Source: Adiantum capillus-veneris (Eukaryota > Streptophyta > Polypodiopsida > Polypodiales > Pteridaceae). Taken from it: a DNA stretch of 60,000 nt. Within the stretch, counting starts at the first letter, position 1. Every line of letters begins with the position of its first letter. The stretch spans positions 4,593,001-4,653,000 of the forward strand of contig CM043963.1 of assembly GCA_014529385.2 (NCBI GenBank), given 5' to 3'. Below the pieces are notes generated by a model, which made no database searches, was not told the DNA's origin, and saw nothing but the letters and a program-made list of their open reading frames with translations. Both the position numbers and the translations under genes were made by a program. Shown here piece after piece: positions 10,690 through 22,485 of this stretch.

Positions 10690-11827
10690 TGTGAGCGGGA
10701 TGAAAACACACACAACACCTCTATAATGACCCGACACACACTCTTGGGATGATACACACACACACTATGGGGCACCACTCGGCTTACATAACCCACCTGG
10801 CCGAGATAGGGAACACACTAATGGAGTGACAGGAGAGAGACTATCCATTTACCCACTCCACACATAGACACACACACACATACCCCCAAAAAAATCAGCT
10901 CAAAAGAGGAGAATTTTTTATGTTTAGATAAAATTGAGGTTGGGCCAACACCAATGGGGCAAATAGCTCACACAATATGGGTAAAATATGCTAGATACAA
11001 TCACAAATTGGAGCACAGGCTTCGCTCGTAGGAGAAACTTACACAGCCAAAAAAGAAAAAAAACAATGAGGAATTTGGCAAAATGGAAAGAATCATCACG
11101 TCCGGAACGGCCCAAAACCCCATTCTACAATGTCAAAGTGCTCAAATCCGACCTCAATGAGCAGTTTATGGCCAAAACAGGCTCCAAAAACAGCAAAAAC
11201 ACAGTTGCAACTGTTCCTTCTCTTCTCTCCACGTTTTTTTGGTCTTTTCTCAGGTTGTTTAGTTCCCACACTTAGCTTTATTACTTGGGCACCCTTGGTC
11301 TTTTAGTTGACCTCAAACGGACCCCGAACAGGCCAAAAACTGGCTTCGCAGTGCATAGTTGTCACCCTGCTGCATCCATCCGCACACCTGGCACTCAACT
11401 TTTTTCAATAATGCATCCCGCCACCATGTGAAGTGGCCCCCAAATATAGTCCTCATGATGATATTTTTGCATAATTATCACAAGAAAACACCCACGTTGT
11501 GTTCGTACTTATCCACGTGCAAGTATTGACCCCATTCGACCTCCTGACCCCACTAGATGCCATCTGACACCTGCTTACCTCATGTCGTCAACCCGTGGAT
11601 AGATTCTTCGAGAAGTTTTACGCGCTACCAACTCCTCATTATTATAGAAAAAACACACTGGTACTGGTGACGATGAAAATCGATGCGCTATATACATGTT
11701 GTCCTACTTGTACACATGTGGGTCCCACGTAACCACCTGGCTCTGGAAAATGGGCAATCCTTTATTTGATGCATCATGCATGTGTTTGTACATATGTGCA
11801 ATCCCTTGCTCCAAAAAACTCCTGACA
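10690..11827 (-). mobile_element. 3' LTR of the nested Tat-like element
   Basis: On the plus strand the LTR starts TGTGAGCGGGATG and ends CTCCTGACA, so it obeys the TG...CA rule. It aligns along its full length with 18201-19340. A purine-rich tract adjoins it on the coding strand. It is mostly non-coding, and the short frames in it are not convincing. Confidence 0.9.
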
Positions 11828-11845
11828 TAATTTGCCCATCCCCTA
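11828..11845 (-). promoter_or_regulatory. Polypurine tract of the Tat-like element
   Basis: Read on the minus strand, TAGGGGATGGGCAAATTA lies directly before the TGTCAGGAG start of the 3' LTR. Position and purine content fit the primer for plus-strand DNA synthesis. Confidence 0.6.
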
Positions 11846-11855
11846 GCCTGCTAGA

Positions 11856-13346
11856 TCATTCATGATCAGCAATAGCAAAAAGAGATATGAGACTTGCCTC
11901 ATCACAGGTCTCCTCATCCCTCACAGACATTATTTGTTCTACAGACAGCTCATCTTGCTCCACCATCATTAACCTGGCATGATATAATTTAAGACGCAAT
12001 ATATTTACCCTTAGTTTATGTAAAATCCCATCCAGGTTCGCCAACTGATATGTACCATTCGGAAAACACTCCACTACTTTGAAAGGGCCTTCCCACTTAA
12101 TTTTAAACTTCTTTTGGAAGGTGTTGTCCAGTTTACTGTTGTAGCGCAAAACCAAGTCATGCTTCTTGATACCCTTACTTTTGACCTTTTCATTTATCTT
12201 TGCCAAAGCCTTATCCTGCATCTGCCCATAATGTTCCAATGCACTCATCCTATCCAGCTGAACCTCTTGTAACTGTAAGAGCCTCTCTTTGAATGCATCA
12301 CTAGACGGCCCAAGCAACTTCTCTAGCATCTTTACTGCAGGCAACTCTACCTCCAGAGGCAATAGTGCTTCCTTTCCATATACCAAATGAAATGGAGTAA
12401 ACCATGTACCTGTCTTCACCGAAGTACGGTAAGCCCATAATCCACTAGGCAATTCCAAATCCCAATTCTTTCCTTGGTGCTATGTCACTTTCGAAAGGAT
12501 TTGTACCAACTCACCATTGAACCTTTTATTTAAGCCATTACATTGTGGGTAATAAGGAGTGGTATGCTGGTGACTAATCTTCATCTTCACGCATAAAAAA
12601 TCTAGCAGTTTAGCTCTAAATCCTGGCCCCTTATCTGAAAGTAGCTCCAGTGGCACCCCAAACTTGCAACATATTTCATCATACACAAATGTTGTCACAT
12701 CCTTTGCAGTGATCTGTCTTACTGCTATAGCCTCTGCCCATCTAGAGAGATAGTCCACTGTAGTCAAAATATAGCTTTTTCCCCTGCTTGTGATAGGTAA
12801 CGGGCCTATTGCATCAATTCCCCACTTTTCAAACACATCAAACGCCAAAATGGTTTTCCATAGCTCTGGCTTTAACACTCTCTTCCCAAATGCTTGACAC
12901 CTATTGCAAGACCTACACCAATGGTGAACATCCTTGTGCAAACTAGGCCATACATACCCCTCTTCCAAGATCTTATGCAAGGTGATATTTAGAGCAAAAT
13001 GGCCGCCACATCCGCCTTCATGATTCTCTTCCAACACTCTATAAAGCTCCTCCCGCCAAGGTACGCGTCTCAACATGAGATCAGCCCCTTTCATGTATAG
13101 GACATCACCAATCAATTTGTACCGGTATGCTCTACACACAAAACCATATTTCTTAGACTTCTGAATGTCCTTTAGAATGATTCCTATTAGCAAAAACTCC
13201 TCTTCTTGAGCCAAAATCTCCCAACCATGATAAAGAGGTAAATTGGTCCTCAACACAAATAACTCCCCAATCATGCTTTGAGATGTTTCATGTACCTCTC
13301 CATTTAGAGCACGCTCAATATGTCTGATGCTCCATGCTTCAAACAT
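11856..13346 (-). pseudogene. Integrase of the Tat-like element
   Basis: A single minus-strand frame with a TAG at about 12480 encodes the whole integrase. The zinc-binding HHCC segment includes GGHF...WCRSCNRCQ. The catalytic core shows WGIDAIGPL (Asp) and LLSDKGPGFRAKL (Asp). At the third position the motif reads YYPQCNGLNKRF, where Lys (AAA) occupies the place of the catalytic Glu, so the enzyme would be inactive. The C-terminal part carries FKIKWEGPFKV, typical of the Ty3/gypsy integrase tail. It follows the second RNase H with a small overlap in another frame. Confidence 0.88.
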
Positions 13347-13638
13347 CCTTCAATGAGGTGTTCTTGCTCTTCCACACACCCAGCACTTGCTTCACAACTA
13401 ACAAGGCATCACCTCTTATGCTCAACCTCCTAATTCCATACTTAAAACAAATGTGTAATCCAGATTCCAATGTAGCATATTCAGCCTCATTGTTACTATG
13501 AGCATCCAATTTGAACCCTCTCTTGCATACTAGCTTCCCCTCTGGATCGTAAAGTGCTATACCCCCTGAAGCTGCATCATGGCTCTTTCGGTATGAGCCA
13601 TCAAAGAACAAAACATGTGCATTACTGATGTGTGGCAC
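13339..13638 (-). pseudogene. Second (archaeal-type) RNase H domain of the Tat-like element
   Basis: The 99-codon segment has the RNase H active-site order: LFFDGSYRK (Asp), NNEAEYATLESGL (Glu) and IRGDALLVVKQV (Asp). It follows a first, separate RNase H at 13639-14055 and precedes integrase. In plants, an extra RNase H between the RT-RNase H unit and integrase is known from Tat-lineage Ty3/gypsy elements. The final conserved Asp is not seen before the frameshift into the integrase frame. A stop codon separates it from the first RNase H. Confidence 0.85.
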
Positions 13639-14556
13639 TTATTCAACTACTCTTCTCACCACCTCTTCCTTAACAAGGAGGGGATTCTCCTTGTAAGTCA
13701 ACAAATCAGCTAGGGTAGCTCTTGTACTGTCTTCCACTAGAAACGAGAACTCAAACTCTTGCAGCTCGATTACCCATTTCTTGACCACATTTGACATGTT
13801 AGTGCCATTAATTAACTGTGGCAAAAAGGCATAACTCGTCAAGAAAACAAAAGGTCGTGGTAGCAAGTAATGACGAAATCGACAAGCAAATATTACACTG
13901 GCCATCACTAGCTCTACTTCCGAGAATTTTCTCTCTGCTACCAACTTCACTCGGCTTGCACGATACACTGGACTCATATAATGGCTGCCCTTCCCCTTTT
14001 GTACTAGCATGGCTCCAATGGCATCATCCCCTACTGATGGATTTACATAAAACACTTGCTCCCAATCAGGAGCCTACATGGCTAACAACCCCCCTAACAC
14101 CTCTTTCACCTCTTGAAACACTTCTTCACACTTGTCATCCCATTTAAATGGTTCATGCTTTGCCACCTGTTGTAATGGATAAAAGAGCTGCAAAGACAAT
14201 GGAATAAACCGCGCCATGTACTTCACTTTGTGTATAAAGGTTGCCAATTGTTTCGTACTCGTAGGTGATGGAAGAAGAATAATAGCCTTAACCTTGTCTG
14301 GATCAGCCTCAATGCCATTTTCTGACACCATATGGCCCAATAACTTCACCCTTGGTTGTGCTAAATGACATTTCTTTGGATTTAGTTGTCCTCCACATTC
14401 ATCATATCGAGCCAATACCATCTGCAACTTTTCATGGTGCTTAGGCCTACTGCTGTAGACACAGAAGTCGTCCATAAAAGCTTTAACACAACTACCAATG
14501 AATGGTTCCAATACCCAATTTTCTCTCTCTTGATAGAAGGAAGGTCCATTTGACAA
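13639..14556 (-). pseudogene. RT palm/thumb and first RNase H of the Tat-like element
   Basis: The frame carries KAFMDDFCVYS near 14470 (catalytic Asp pair, M-D-D form), then KKCHLAQPRVKLLGHMVS of the RT thumb. After a stop near 14074 it continues with the RNase H region, including VGDDAIGAMLVQ and RKFSEVELVMASVIFA. It joins the N-terminal RT frame upstream by a frameshift at about 14600. It makes DNA from element RNA and degrades the RNA strand in intact relatives. Confidence 0.85.
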
Positions 14557-14615
14557 CCCAAATGGAAATACGGTGTAGCAATAACAGCCCCATGGTGTAA
14601 TGAAAGTTGTCTTTT

Positions 14616-15437
14616 TCAGTCTTTAAGAGCAATCTTCAACTGAAAATAGCCTGAAAAACCATCATACACACTGTACCTCTCATAACCTACCACTGAATCC
14701 AAGATCTGATCAATGAATTGGAGAGGATATGGGTTCTTCTTAGTGGCTGCATTCAAGGGTTTAAAATCTACACAAATCCTCCACTTCCCATCCTTCTTTG
14801 GATTGACTACTACTAGACTCACCCATTCTGTGGTCTCCACAGGGACTATGAACCCTGCCTTCAATAACTTGTCCACCTCTTCCCTCAAGGCTTCCATTTT
14901 CTTGTGACCCATCCTTCTTATCCTTTACCGCACTGGCTTAGCACCTTCTTTCAGCTCTATATGCATATCTTCTCCCTTGAACCCTCTGATCTCTTCATAT
15001 GAACTAATGAACAAATCAGGAAAACTAGCTAGCATGTGCAAATATATCTCCTTCTCCATAGTTGAGAGGTCTCCACTAATCATTTGTGTCATCAATTCCT
15101 GCTTCTTTGACAATTTAACCTTAGTTTGCATCAGCCCTTCAATCACTTCATAAGGCCCTTCACTTTCATCTTCAACCTCATTTGCAAATGCAACTAAACC
15201 AGACTCCTGGATTTCTTTGTCCATCAAAAGAAATGCAACATCAACATCCTCATCACTGCTGGTAGTACTATCACTGTCCTCATCAGTCACTGCGGAATAG
15301 TCTTCATCACTAGGCTCATCTTCATCTTCATAAAGCTCTTCCAATTGTTTCCTTGTGTCCATATTATATAGCTTCTTGGCACCTATCTTTCCATAGAGGC
15401 TAATTGTACCACATCGCCAATCTTGAACAGCTCCCAC
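14616..15437 (-). pseudogene. Acidic linker and RT N-terminus of the Tat-like element
   Basis: The frame begins with a strongly acidic linker (for example EDEDEPSDEDYSAVTDEDSD) and, after a stop near 14925, reads the RT fingers: VVVNPKKDGKWRICVDFK and YSVYDGFSGYFQLKIA, with the first catalytic Asp. It overlaps the end of the protease frame. The acidic linker between protease and RT is unusual in its length of about 170 residues but is otherwise unremarkable. Confidence 0.8.
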
Positions 15438-15949
15438 TGCACGTAACCATGGTCTGGTATAATAGGATATGCTCCCAACCCCACTGGCACCACATGAAAA
15501 TCAACCATTGCCTTTGCATCATACACCTCCCCTTCTAAGCTCTTTACAACACCCAAACATTTTACTTTCTGATGGTTTGCCAATCTAATCAGAAATCCTG
15601 ACACCCCAGTCACTGTAAGACCCATCTTCTCAATGCATGAGTGTGTTATGACACATATTTTGGCTCCACCATCCACATAACCTTGTCCCAAATTTTTTCT
15701 TTTATGCCACACATCTACTATTGGACAAATGTCTGGTAGCTCGTCCATTGCCATCACCTTTACTGAACCTCTCTCTGGCTCTTTCTCCATTGGGTTAACC
15801 ATCCTCTTCCATTGTCTCTTTAGCTTATGCACCATCTCTATAAGCTGCCCAAAAGTAACATCGGCTTTCCTACTTGTCAGATCCTCCTTCAAGTCATAGC
15901 TTAATTTCCCATCCCCGAGTGAAAATCTGAAACATGAAACTTGCAACAA
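15383..15949 (-). pseudogene. Retropepsin-type aspartic protease of the Tat-like element
   Basis: The frame carries GYVDGGAKICVIT at the position of the D-S/T-G catalytic loop, here D-G-G, a form seen in some plant Tat/Athila relatives. It is followed by GFLIRLANHQKVKCLGVV and DFHVVPVGLGAYPIIP, typical flap and second-loop segments. It would mature the polyprotein. The frame differs from Gag upstream. Confidence 0.7.
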
Positions 15950-17256
15950 GCCCTTATTTTCCTCTTGGCCTTGACATCCTCGCCTTCATGGATCTTTCCC
16001 TTCTTCTTACTAGGACTTGGGGAACTTCTTCCTTCCTTGTCCTCTGTAGTCCTCTTCCCAATAGGCATCACTAATGTATCCTCTAGCTTTGATGGCTTCT
16101 CCAAGGTGACTACACTTATCACTTTTGTCTTGCCCTTTTCCTCCTGGGTTAATCCACTAGTTCCTTCCTCTCCCTTAATTTCAATGCCATAATCATTTGA
16201 CCTAGTTAGCACATGTCTTGGCAATGGATACATGTCTCCCCCCATCCTTGGTGTCTTATCACATTGCGGGCTGATGTGGCCCAACTCTCCGCAATTATAA
16301 CATGTGGGCGTCTGCCTCCAGAACCTACCATTGTTTTGTCCAACACCATTTCTAGGTCTTTCATTACCTCCTGGCTGATTTGCAAACCTCCCTCAACCTC
16401 GATTATTTCCCACTTGACCTAGCATGTTTAAGCTGAGATTCTTCATTAAATCTACCACTTTCTTCATGTCTTGCCTTAGGCCATCATCTTGCATTGTTGT
16501 AGTGACCACTGTTGGCATAACCTGAGGAGTAACAGAAACCACTAGTTCATGATGAACCCCTGGCATGCGACCTTGCAAAGAATCCATAGGCTGAAATTCA
16601 GACGTCATGGGAAAAGACTCTACCCCTAGCTGGCTCATTTTTCTCAGCTTCCACTCTTTGTTCCTTGCCACCTCCAATGCATCTTCATATGTCCTAGGCT
16701 TCTTTAGCTCCACTCTCCAATGTACATTCTCCCAAAGGCCAGCCAAGAACCTGTCCGTCTTCATCATCTCAGGCGGGGGTACTTGTAGTGCTAAGGCCTT
16801 GCACATCCTCTCCCATGCCAATGAAAACTTACGTATGTACGCATCTACTAGCTCGCCTTCCTTTTGCACCAAAGCCTGTACTTCTTGCCACACTTTACGA
16901 GGATCTTCTATCTTCACAAACTTCACTTCCAATCCATGCGTTAGATTGTCCCAACTCAATCTTATAGGTGGATCAGCCACATGCAACTCGTCTTCAAATG
17001 CTTTGGACCAAACTCGTGCATCACTCTTCAAACAAATTTGGAGAAGACATAACATCTGCGACGGGTCATGAATATGATTGCTAATGCAGGCAACCTCCAT
17101 CTTTTCCAAAAAATCTTCCACATCTTCATCACTTCTTCCATGAAACTCCGAATAAGAGAAAGCCATGGCTACCCAAGCTACGATGCTTTGAGAACCCCTT
17201 CGAACACACGTGCAAGAACCCAAACTTTTGACTGACTCAATCCCTAGAAACTTCAA
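15901..17256 (-). pseudogene. Gag of the Tat-like element
   Basis: The Gag core (FHGRSDEDVEDFLEKMEV, LKSDARVWSKAF, FLAGLWENVHW) is followed, in the same frame after a TGA at 16393, by a CX2CX4HX4C knuckle (CYNCGELGHISPQC, 16302-16261) and a basic tail. The start at 17256 is the first ATG after a 0.9 kb leader, and a second ATG some 30 codons on is equally possible. It forms the particle and binds the RNA. Confidence 0.82.
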
Positions 17257-18200
17257 TGGAGCTTGTCTTTAGATAAGGACAAACACATGCACATCAAATG
17301 AGTTTTCATAGTTAATCATTGAAATTACAACAGGCAAAGGACATTCCAGTATCTCTCTTAATCTTCTTGGCCCGAACATAAAGTTTATGCGCTGCTGGAA
17401 AAAAATCTTCTTGGACACATGAACATTTATCTGGACTCTTTGAGTTAAATAAAAAGGAGTGAATTGAGGGCCATTATGATCATCCATTAAAATGAACCAT
17501 GCAGCTCCCAAGAAAGCACACCTGTCTTATCCTCTGATTTTGCCAAAATTTCAGCAGCATAACAGCATAAATGGCTCAAAAGACCAAAAAACCAACCATC
17601 ACAACTTGGAAAAATTTTGGCAAAGTTTCCCCAGAAGTAGAGCAGTAAGAACCCAAAATATAGACTGTATATGTAAACTGCCAACAATAGAACCCGAGCA
17701 TCAAATAGGAATCACTAATACATAGCCTATGGCGAGGTCATGAAAAGGGTGCTCTAGCTACCTGTATCACTGAAAGGATCTCACATTTGAGAATCCCCCA
17801 GCTCAATAAAACCTCACGCTATCGACCCTCTCACGAAGGCTTATACAAATCTCGTATAGTCAAGTCTCAGAAATGACTATCTTCTAAACCAAGTCTCAGA
17901 AATGGCTGGGACTGCAAATAAAACCAAGTATGGCTCCACAAAGACGTACAATGGCAGTTTCCACAAGTAACGTACAATACCAACAGACAATGCGCTCAAA
18001 CAAGCGCCAAATGATGCATACCCACAGCAACTGCAAGTGACTTTCACTTGCCAGTATATCACTCTACTCCAGCTACCTGTACCTGTGTGAATCACCTATA
18101 CCTGTCCCTATAACATGTAACCTGTAGTCTGTAATCTGAAACCTGTAATCCCGAAGCTGAAGGTACTCAAAGAAGGTCCTCTGTGGGGGTGCCAAAAGAA
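17257..18200 (-). other. 5' leader and primer-binding site of the Tat-like element
   Basis: No gene is visible. Next to the LTR the minus strand reads TTCTTTTGGCACCCCCACAG, in which TTGGCACCCCCACAG is the likely primer-binding site. I cannot assign the tRNA. The rest is leader before Gag. Confidence 0.55.
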
Positions 18201-19340
18201 TGTGAGCGGGATGAAAACACACACAATGCCTCTATAATGACCCAACACACACTCTTTGGATGATACACATACACACTATGGGGCACCACTCGGCTTACAC
18301 AACCCACCTCGCCGAGACAGGGAACACACCAATGGAGTGAGAGGAGAGAGACTATCCATTTACCCACTCCACACAGAGACACACACACACACACACCCAA
18401 AAAACTCAGCTCAAAAGAGGAGAATTTATGATGTTTAGATACAATTGAGCTTGGGCCATCTCCAATGGTGCAAATAGCTCACACAATATGGGTAAAATAT
18501 GCTAGATACAATCACAAATTGGAGCAGAGGCTTCGATCGTAGGAGAAACTTACACAACCAAAACAAAAAAAACACAATGAGGAATTTGACAAAATGGACA
18601 GCACCATCGCGTCCGTAATGGCCCAAAACCCCAGTCTACAATGTCAAAGTGCTCAAATCCGACCTCGGATGAGCAGTTTATGGCCAAAACAGGCTCCAAA
18701 AACAGCAAAAACATAGTTGCGGCTTTTCCTCCTCTTATCTCCATGTTTTTTCTCGTCTTCTCTCAGGTTTTTCAGTTCCCACACTTAGGTTTACTACTTG
18801 GGCACCCTTGGCCTTTTAGTTGACCTCAAACGAACCCCGAACAGGCCAAAAACTGGCCTCGCAGTGCATAGTTGTCACCCTGCTGCATCCATCCGCACAC
18901 GTGGCACTCAACTTTTTTCAATAATGCATCCTGCCACCACATGAAGTGACCCCCAAATATAGTCCTCATGATGAAGATTTTGCATAATTATCACAAGAAA
19001 ATACCCACGTTGTGTTCGTACTTATCCACGAGCAAGTATTGACCCCATTCGACCTCCTGACGCCACTAGATGCCATCTGACACCTGGTCACCTCATGTCA
19101 TTGACCTGTGGATAGCTTCCTTGAGAAGTTTTACGCACTACCAATTCCTCATTATTATAGAAAAAACATACAGGTACTGGTGACGATGAAAATCGATGCG
19201 CTATGTACATGCTGTCCTACTTGTACACATGTGGGCCGCATGTAAACACCTCGCTCTGGAAAATGGGCAATACTTTATTTGATGCATCATGCATGTGTAT
19301 GTACATATGCGCAATCCCTTGCTCCAGAAAACTACTGAAA
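18201..19340 (-). mobile_element. 5' LTR of the nested Tat-like element
   Basis: It is the partner of 10690-11827, with the same TGTGAGCGGGATG border on the plus strand. The last bases read CTGAAA instead of CTGACA, a likely point change of the terminal CA. Direct target duplication CCGT follows at 19341. Confidence 0.9.
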
Positions 19341-19911
19341 CCGTGACCTACAAGAATCTTTTCAAAAGATTAAGGAGGCTATATCCATCTCTCAACAAAG
19401 GCAAGAAGCTACTGTTGACAAGCATAGAAGGGCCTTAACGTTCAAAGAAAATGATTGGATCTTATTTAAGTTTCCTAAGGTTCGATTAAGGCAAACGATG
19501 GGAAAAAATCCTATGGGCCATCAAAAGTATTATGCTAAGCTAGCAAAAAGATACTATGGTCCTTTCCAAATCTTGAATACTATCAATGAGATGGCCTACC
19601 AACTCCAGTTTCCCAACCATTGGCTCATACACAATGCTTTTCATGTGAGACTGCTCAAGCCCTACAAAGGAGAGCCACCATGTGAACCAATTATTGAAGA
19701 CTCTCCCGAAGTTGAAGACCACGAAGAGGTGTTGCAACTTGAAGCTATCCTTCGGCATGAAGACAAGGTAATACGACATGGTAAGATTATCCGATGGCAT
19801 CTTTTTAAGTTCAAAAATTATCCTTTTGAAGATGCTAGATGGATGAAAGGAATACAACTTAAGGATACTAGTATGAACCTTTTCAATGCTTACAATGCTA
19901 CATTAGAGTAA
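19341..19911 (+). pseudogene. Integrase C-terminus with chromodomain (element 2)
   Basis: This is the continuation of the integrase frame cut at 10689. It shows the GPF/Y-type module (KRYYGPFQILNTI) and PNHWLIHNAFHVRLLKPY. It ends in a chromodomain-like segment: EAILRHEDKVIRHGKIIRWH, then FKFKNYPFEDARWM. A chromodomain at the end of integrase defines chromoviruses and directs insertion to modified chromatin. A short stretch up to about 19497 lacks an ATG because it is the middle of the gene. Confidence 0.88.
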
Positions 19912-20269
19912 GCAAATGTATAAATTTCTTTAAATGACCCATGTTTTTGTCTTATAAGACTAGTTCTCTTTTTAATTGTGCACAAATTTAAATAGTATGC
20001 ATGCTTAGAATCATGTTTGTGATGACGACGTCTCTCAAACACCAAGTAGAATTTGTCACTCTACTTTGGAAGAATGAAATGGACTAAAGAGTAGACATGC
20101 TTGTGGCAGCTATGTATCCCAAGCACCAAATGGATTAGTCATCCATCTTGGAAAGATGATGTAGGGTAAAAAGGGATCCTCTACCCGCTAACTAGGATTG
20201 ACTAATTACTAAGGCTTTATCTCTTCTACCTCATAGTCGAGGACGGCTATGATTTCAAGAGAGAGGTAA
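19912..20269 (+). other. 3' untranslated region and polypurine tract of element 2
   Basis: No gene. The segment ends TTTCAAGAGAGAGGTAA directly before the TGTCATAAAG start of the LTR, so the AAGAGAGAGG run is the probable polypurine tract. Confidence 0.6.
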
Positions 20270-21823
20270 TGTCATAAAGTCTAATATCTAACCAACCAAA
20301 TGATTTTCTCATATTGAACTGATCACTTAATGTGGGAGAATAAATGGTACCAAGGGTTTAGATATAGACATGTGCTTATAGATCTATCTCAACACAGGGC
20401 CAATGGTAAAGGGGCCCAAACAAGAGATGTTCTATCAATGAGCAAGCCTAACCAATGGAGCATAAAGACCTTAGGGTAAGCTTCATTGAAGAACTCCAAT
20501 AGTTCGTGTAAAAGTCTTTTGACCTTAGGAAAGCTAGGGTTATGCTTGAGGTGGGAACCCGGACCAAGCTTAAGGTGCTTGAGATGCTTGAGGTGCTTGA
20601 TGATTGAGATGCTTGAGGTGATTGTCATGCTTGAGATGCTAGGGATGTACTAGAGGTGAGAACGCAGCCCAAGCTTGAGGTACTTAAGGGCCAAGCTTGT
20701 GGTGGGAAGAAGTGGGCCTAAGCTTGAGGGGTTTGAGGTGTCAAAATTTCAAGATTCAATCCCTACAAGGAGGGGGCAAGCCCTACAAGAGGGGGGATGA
20801 GAGAGAACACCCACACATTCACACAAGGCATGCTTGGTACAAAGAAAGCAAAAGAGACACTTGTCAAGTTCCTCCTCATGTTGCCCTCATGGTGTGCTTG
20901 AAGCCTATTGGTTGGCCACCCAAGGGGTCCAATGATAATTTAAGAGATTTTGCATTTATCAAGTCCTCTCTCTCAAAGGGGAAAGAGGGAAACTTGTCCC
21001 AAGGCTACCCTTGTTGCTTGGTATGACTCTTGCTTATGATTGGCCTAGAGAGGTCCAATGAGCTTAAAGCATGAGCTACAAGGGGGGTCGACCAAATAAA
21101 TCTAGGGGGTTGCTTAGGGGGTATTATATCCCACACACACTCTCATTGTGCATTGTGCAAAGCGCAAGAGCTCCCTCTCCTTCTCCAAGTAAGTAGAGGT
21201 TGAGAGCCTACACCAACACTCTTGGCTATGGAGTGCAAATACAACCAAGATCCATGCTTCAATGCTTAAGCTTGCCATCTTCTCCATATCCATTACTATG
21301 CTATTATGTATGCTGGCAACAAGAGTGATGATATGTGAAAAACTAGTTCTTTCTCCTATGAAATGGTTCTTCTTCCTCTTCCCTACCCTCATTCCCTGCT
21401 AAATCTCTCCACCTTCGAAGGTGTTTGAGGTCTTGGGATTGAGGCTTGAGATAGTTAATACTTTATTCAAAGTTTATGTTATGCTCGTGATGCATGAAGC
21501 TTTCCATATTTATTGCATCATATAGGTCAGAAGAAATACAAAGATTGTATTGTAACAAGTCTCTCTTGATGGGAGAAATCATAATACAAATGACTATTGG
21601 ACGGGGGACTGGCTCCACATAAATCCATCCTCAACTGTTTTCATGTTCTCTAAATTCTCTCTCTTGCAAAAGTATTGTTCATGCCAAGTTAACTAAATGC
21701 TATGTTAATGTTGCTACTATCAATTATGTTCACCCGCTATGCTCACAAAGTAGTTTCACAAAAGTACTCTCTTTAATTTCCGCTACTCTCAAGTTAATAG
21801 GCCAATTCCATTACAAAACACTC
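20270..21823 (+). mobile_element. 3' LTR of chromovirus element 2
   Basis: It starts TGTCATAAAGTC after the polypurine tract and ends near CCAATTCCATTACA. Its 3' two-thirds align with the LTR-like segments at about 24.5-25.8 kb and 27306-28010, both in the opposite orientation. A degenerate minisatellite built on GAGGTGCTTGA lies at about 20560-20740. Right after it begins the inverted RT fragment of element 4. Confidence 0.75.
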
Positions 21824-21834
21824 CAGTAAAGGCT

Positions 21835-22480
21835 CATTGATGCCTGAATAGCATCTCCATCAAGTGGTTAAATGTGGATGGTGTATTGGTCAAGCCAAAA
21901 GGCATGACAATATATTTTTAAAGACCAAATGTAGTGCAAAATGCGGTCTTTACAATGTCTTGATCAACTATCCTTATTTGATGGTAGCCACTTTTTAGGT
22001 CAATCCTACTAAAGTAGGTTGACCCTTGCACCTTATCAAATAGGTCTTCTACCCATGGAACGGGAAACCTATTTTTGATAGTGATCCTATTTAGTGCTCT
22101 ATAGTCAACACACATACGATATGTGCCGTCTTTCTTTTGCACAAATAACGTGGGTAAACAAAATGGAGATGAGCTAGGCCTAACCATGCCCTTCTCAACT
22201 AGCTCGTGCACTTGCCGCATAAGCTCCTCTTGTTGATCTTGAGATACTCTATAAGGAGGTTTATTAGGCGGTGAACTTCCTCGAAGAAGCTCAATTGCAT
22301 GGTCATCATTTCCTCGTGTAGGAGGTAGTTCACAAGGGATGTAGTCAATAAAAACACCTTGAAATCCCTTGAGAAAATTGGATCTCTAATCCCTTGTGAT
22401 TGTTTATATTTTCTTTTGCTGAAGCATTAGGTTCATTTTGAGAATCTTTAACAAAAATCATGTACACGGAAATAGAGCTC
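21835..22480 (-). pseudogene. Reverse transcriptase fragment, inverted chromovirus (element 4)
   Basis: The minus strand reads VRPSSSPFCLPTLFVQKKDG, FSRIDLKSGYHQIRIV and, after a stop near 21918, MPFGLTNTPSTFNHLM. It breaks off before the FxDD box, at the junction with the LTR of element 2. It is closely similar to the RT at 8409-8891. The head-to-head arrangement means either a truncated insertion or an inversion. Confidence 0.82.
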
Positions 22481-22485
22481 TTTAT

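Larger units (their letters stand above)
10690..19340 (-). mobile_element. Nested Tat-like Ty3/gypsy retrotransposon, full length
   Basis: An 8651 bp element lies inside the integrase gene of the chromovirus. Its LTRs are 10690-11827 (1138 bp) and 18201-19340 (1140 bp). The target duplication is CCGT (10686-10689 and 19341-19344), and the host frame resumes exactly after it. The order on the minus strand is Gag, protease, reverse transcriptase, RNase H, a second RNase H, then integrase. The additional RNase H is the hallmark of the plant Tat lineage. Every gene carries one or more stops or frameshifts, so it is a dead but structurally complete copy. Confidence 0.92.

Noticed and set aside
20697-21026. 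109-codon frame in the chromovirus LTR
   Set aside because: It begins in a degenerate minisatellite, and related LTR copies do not preserve it.
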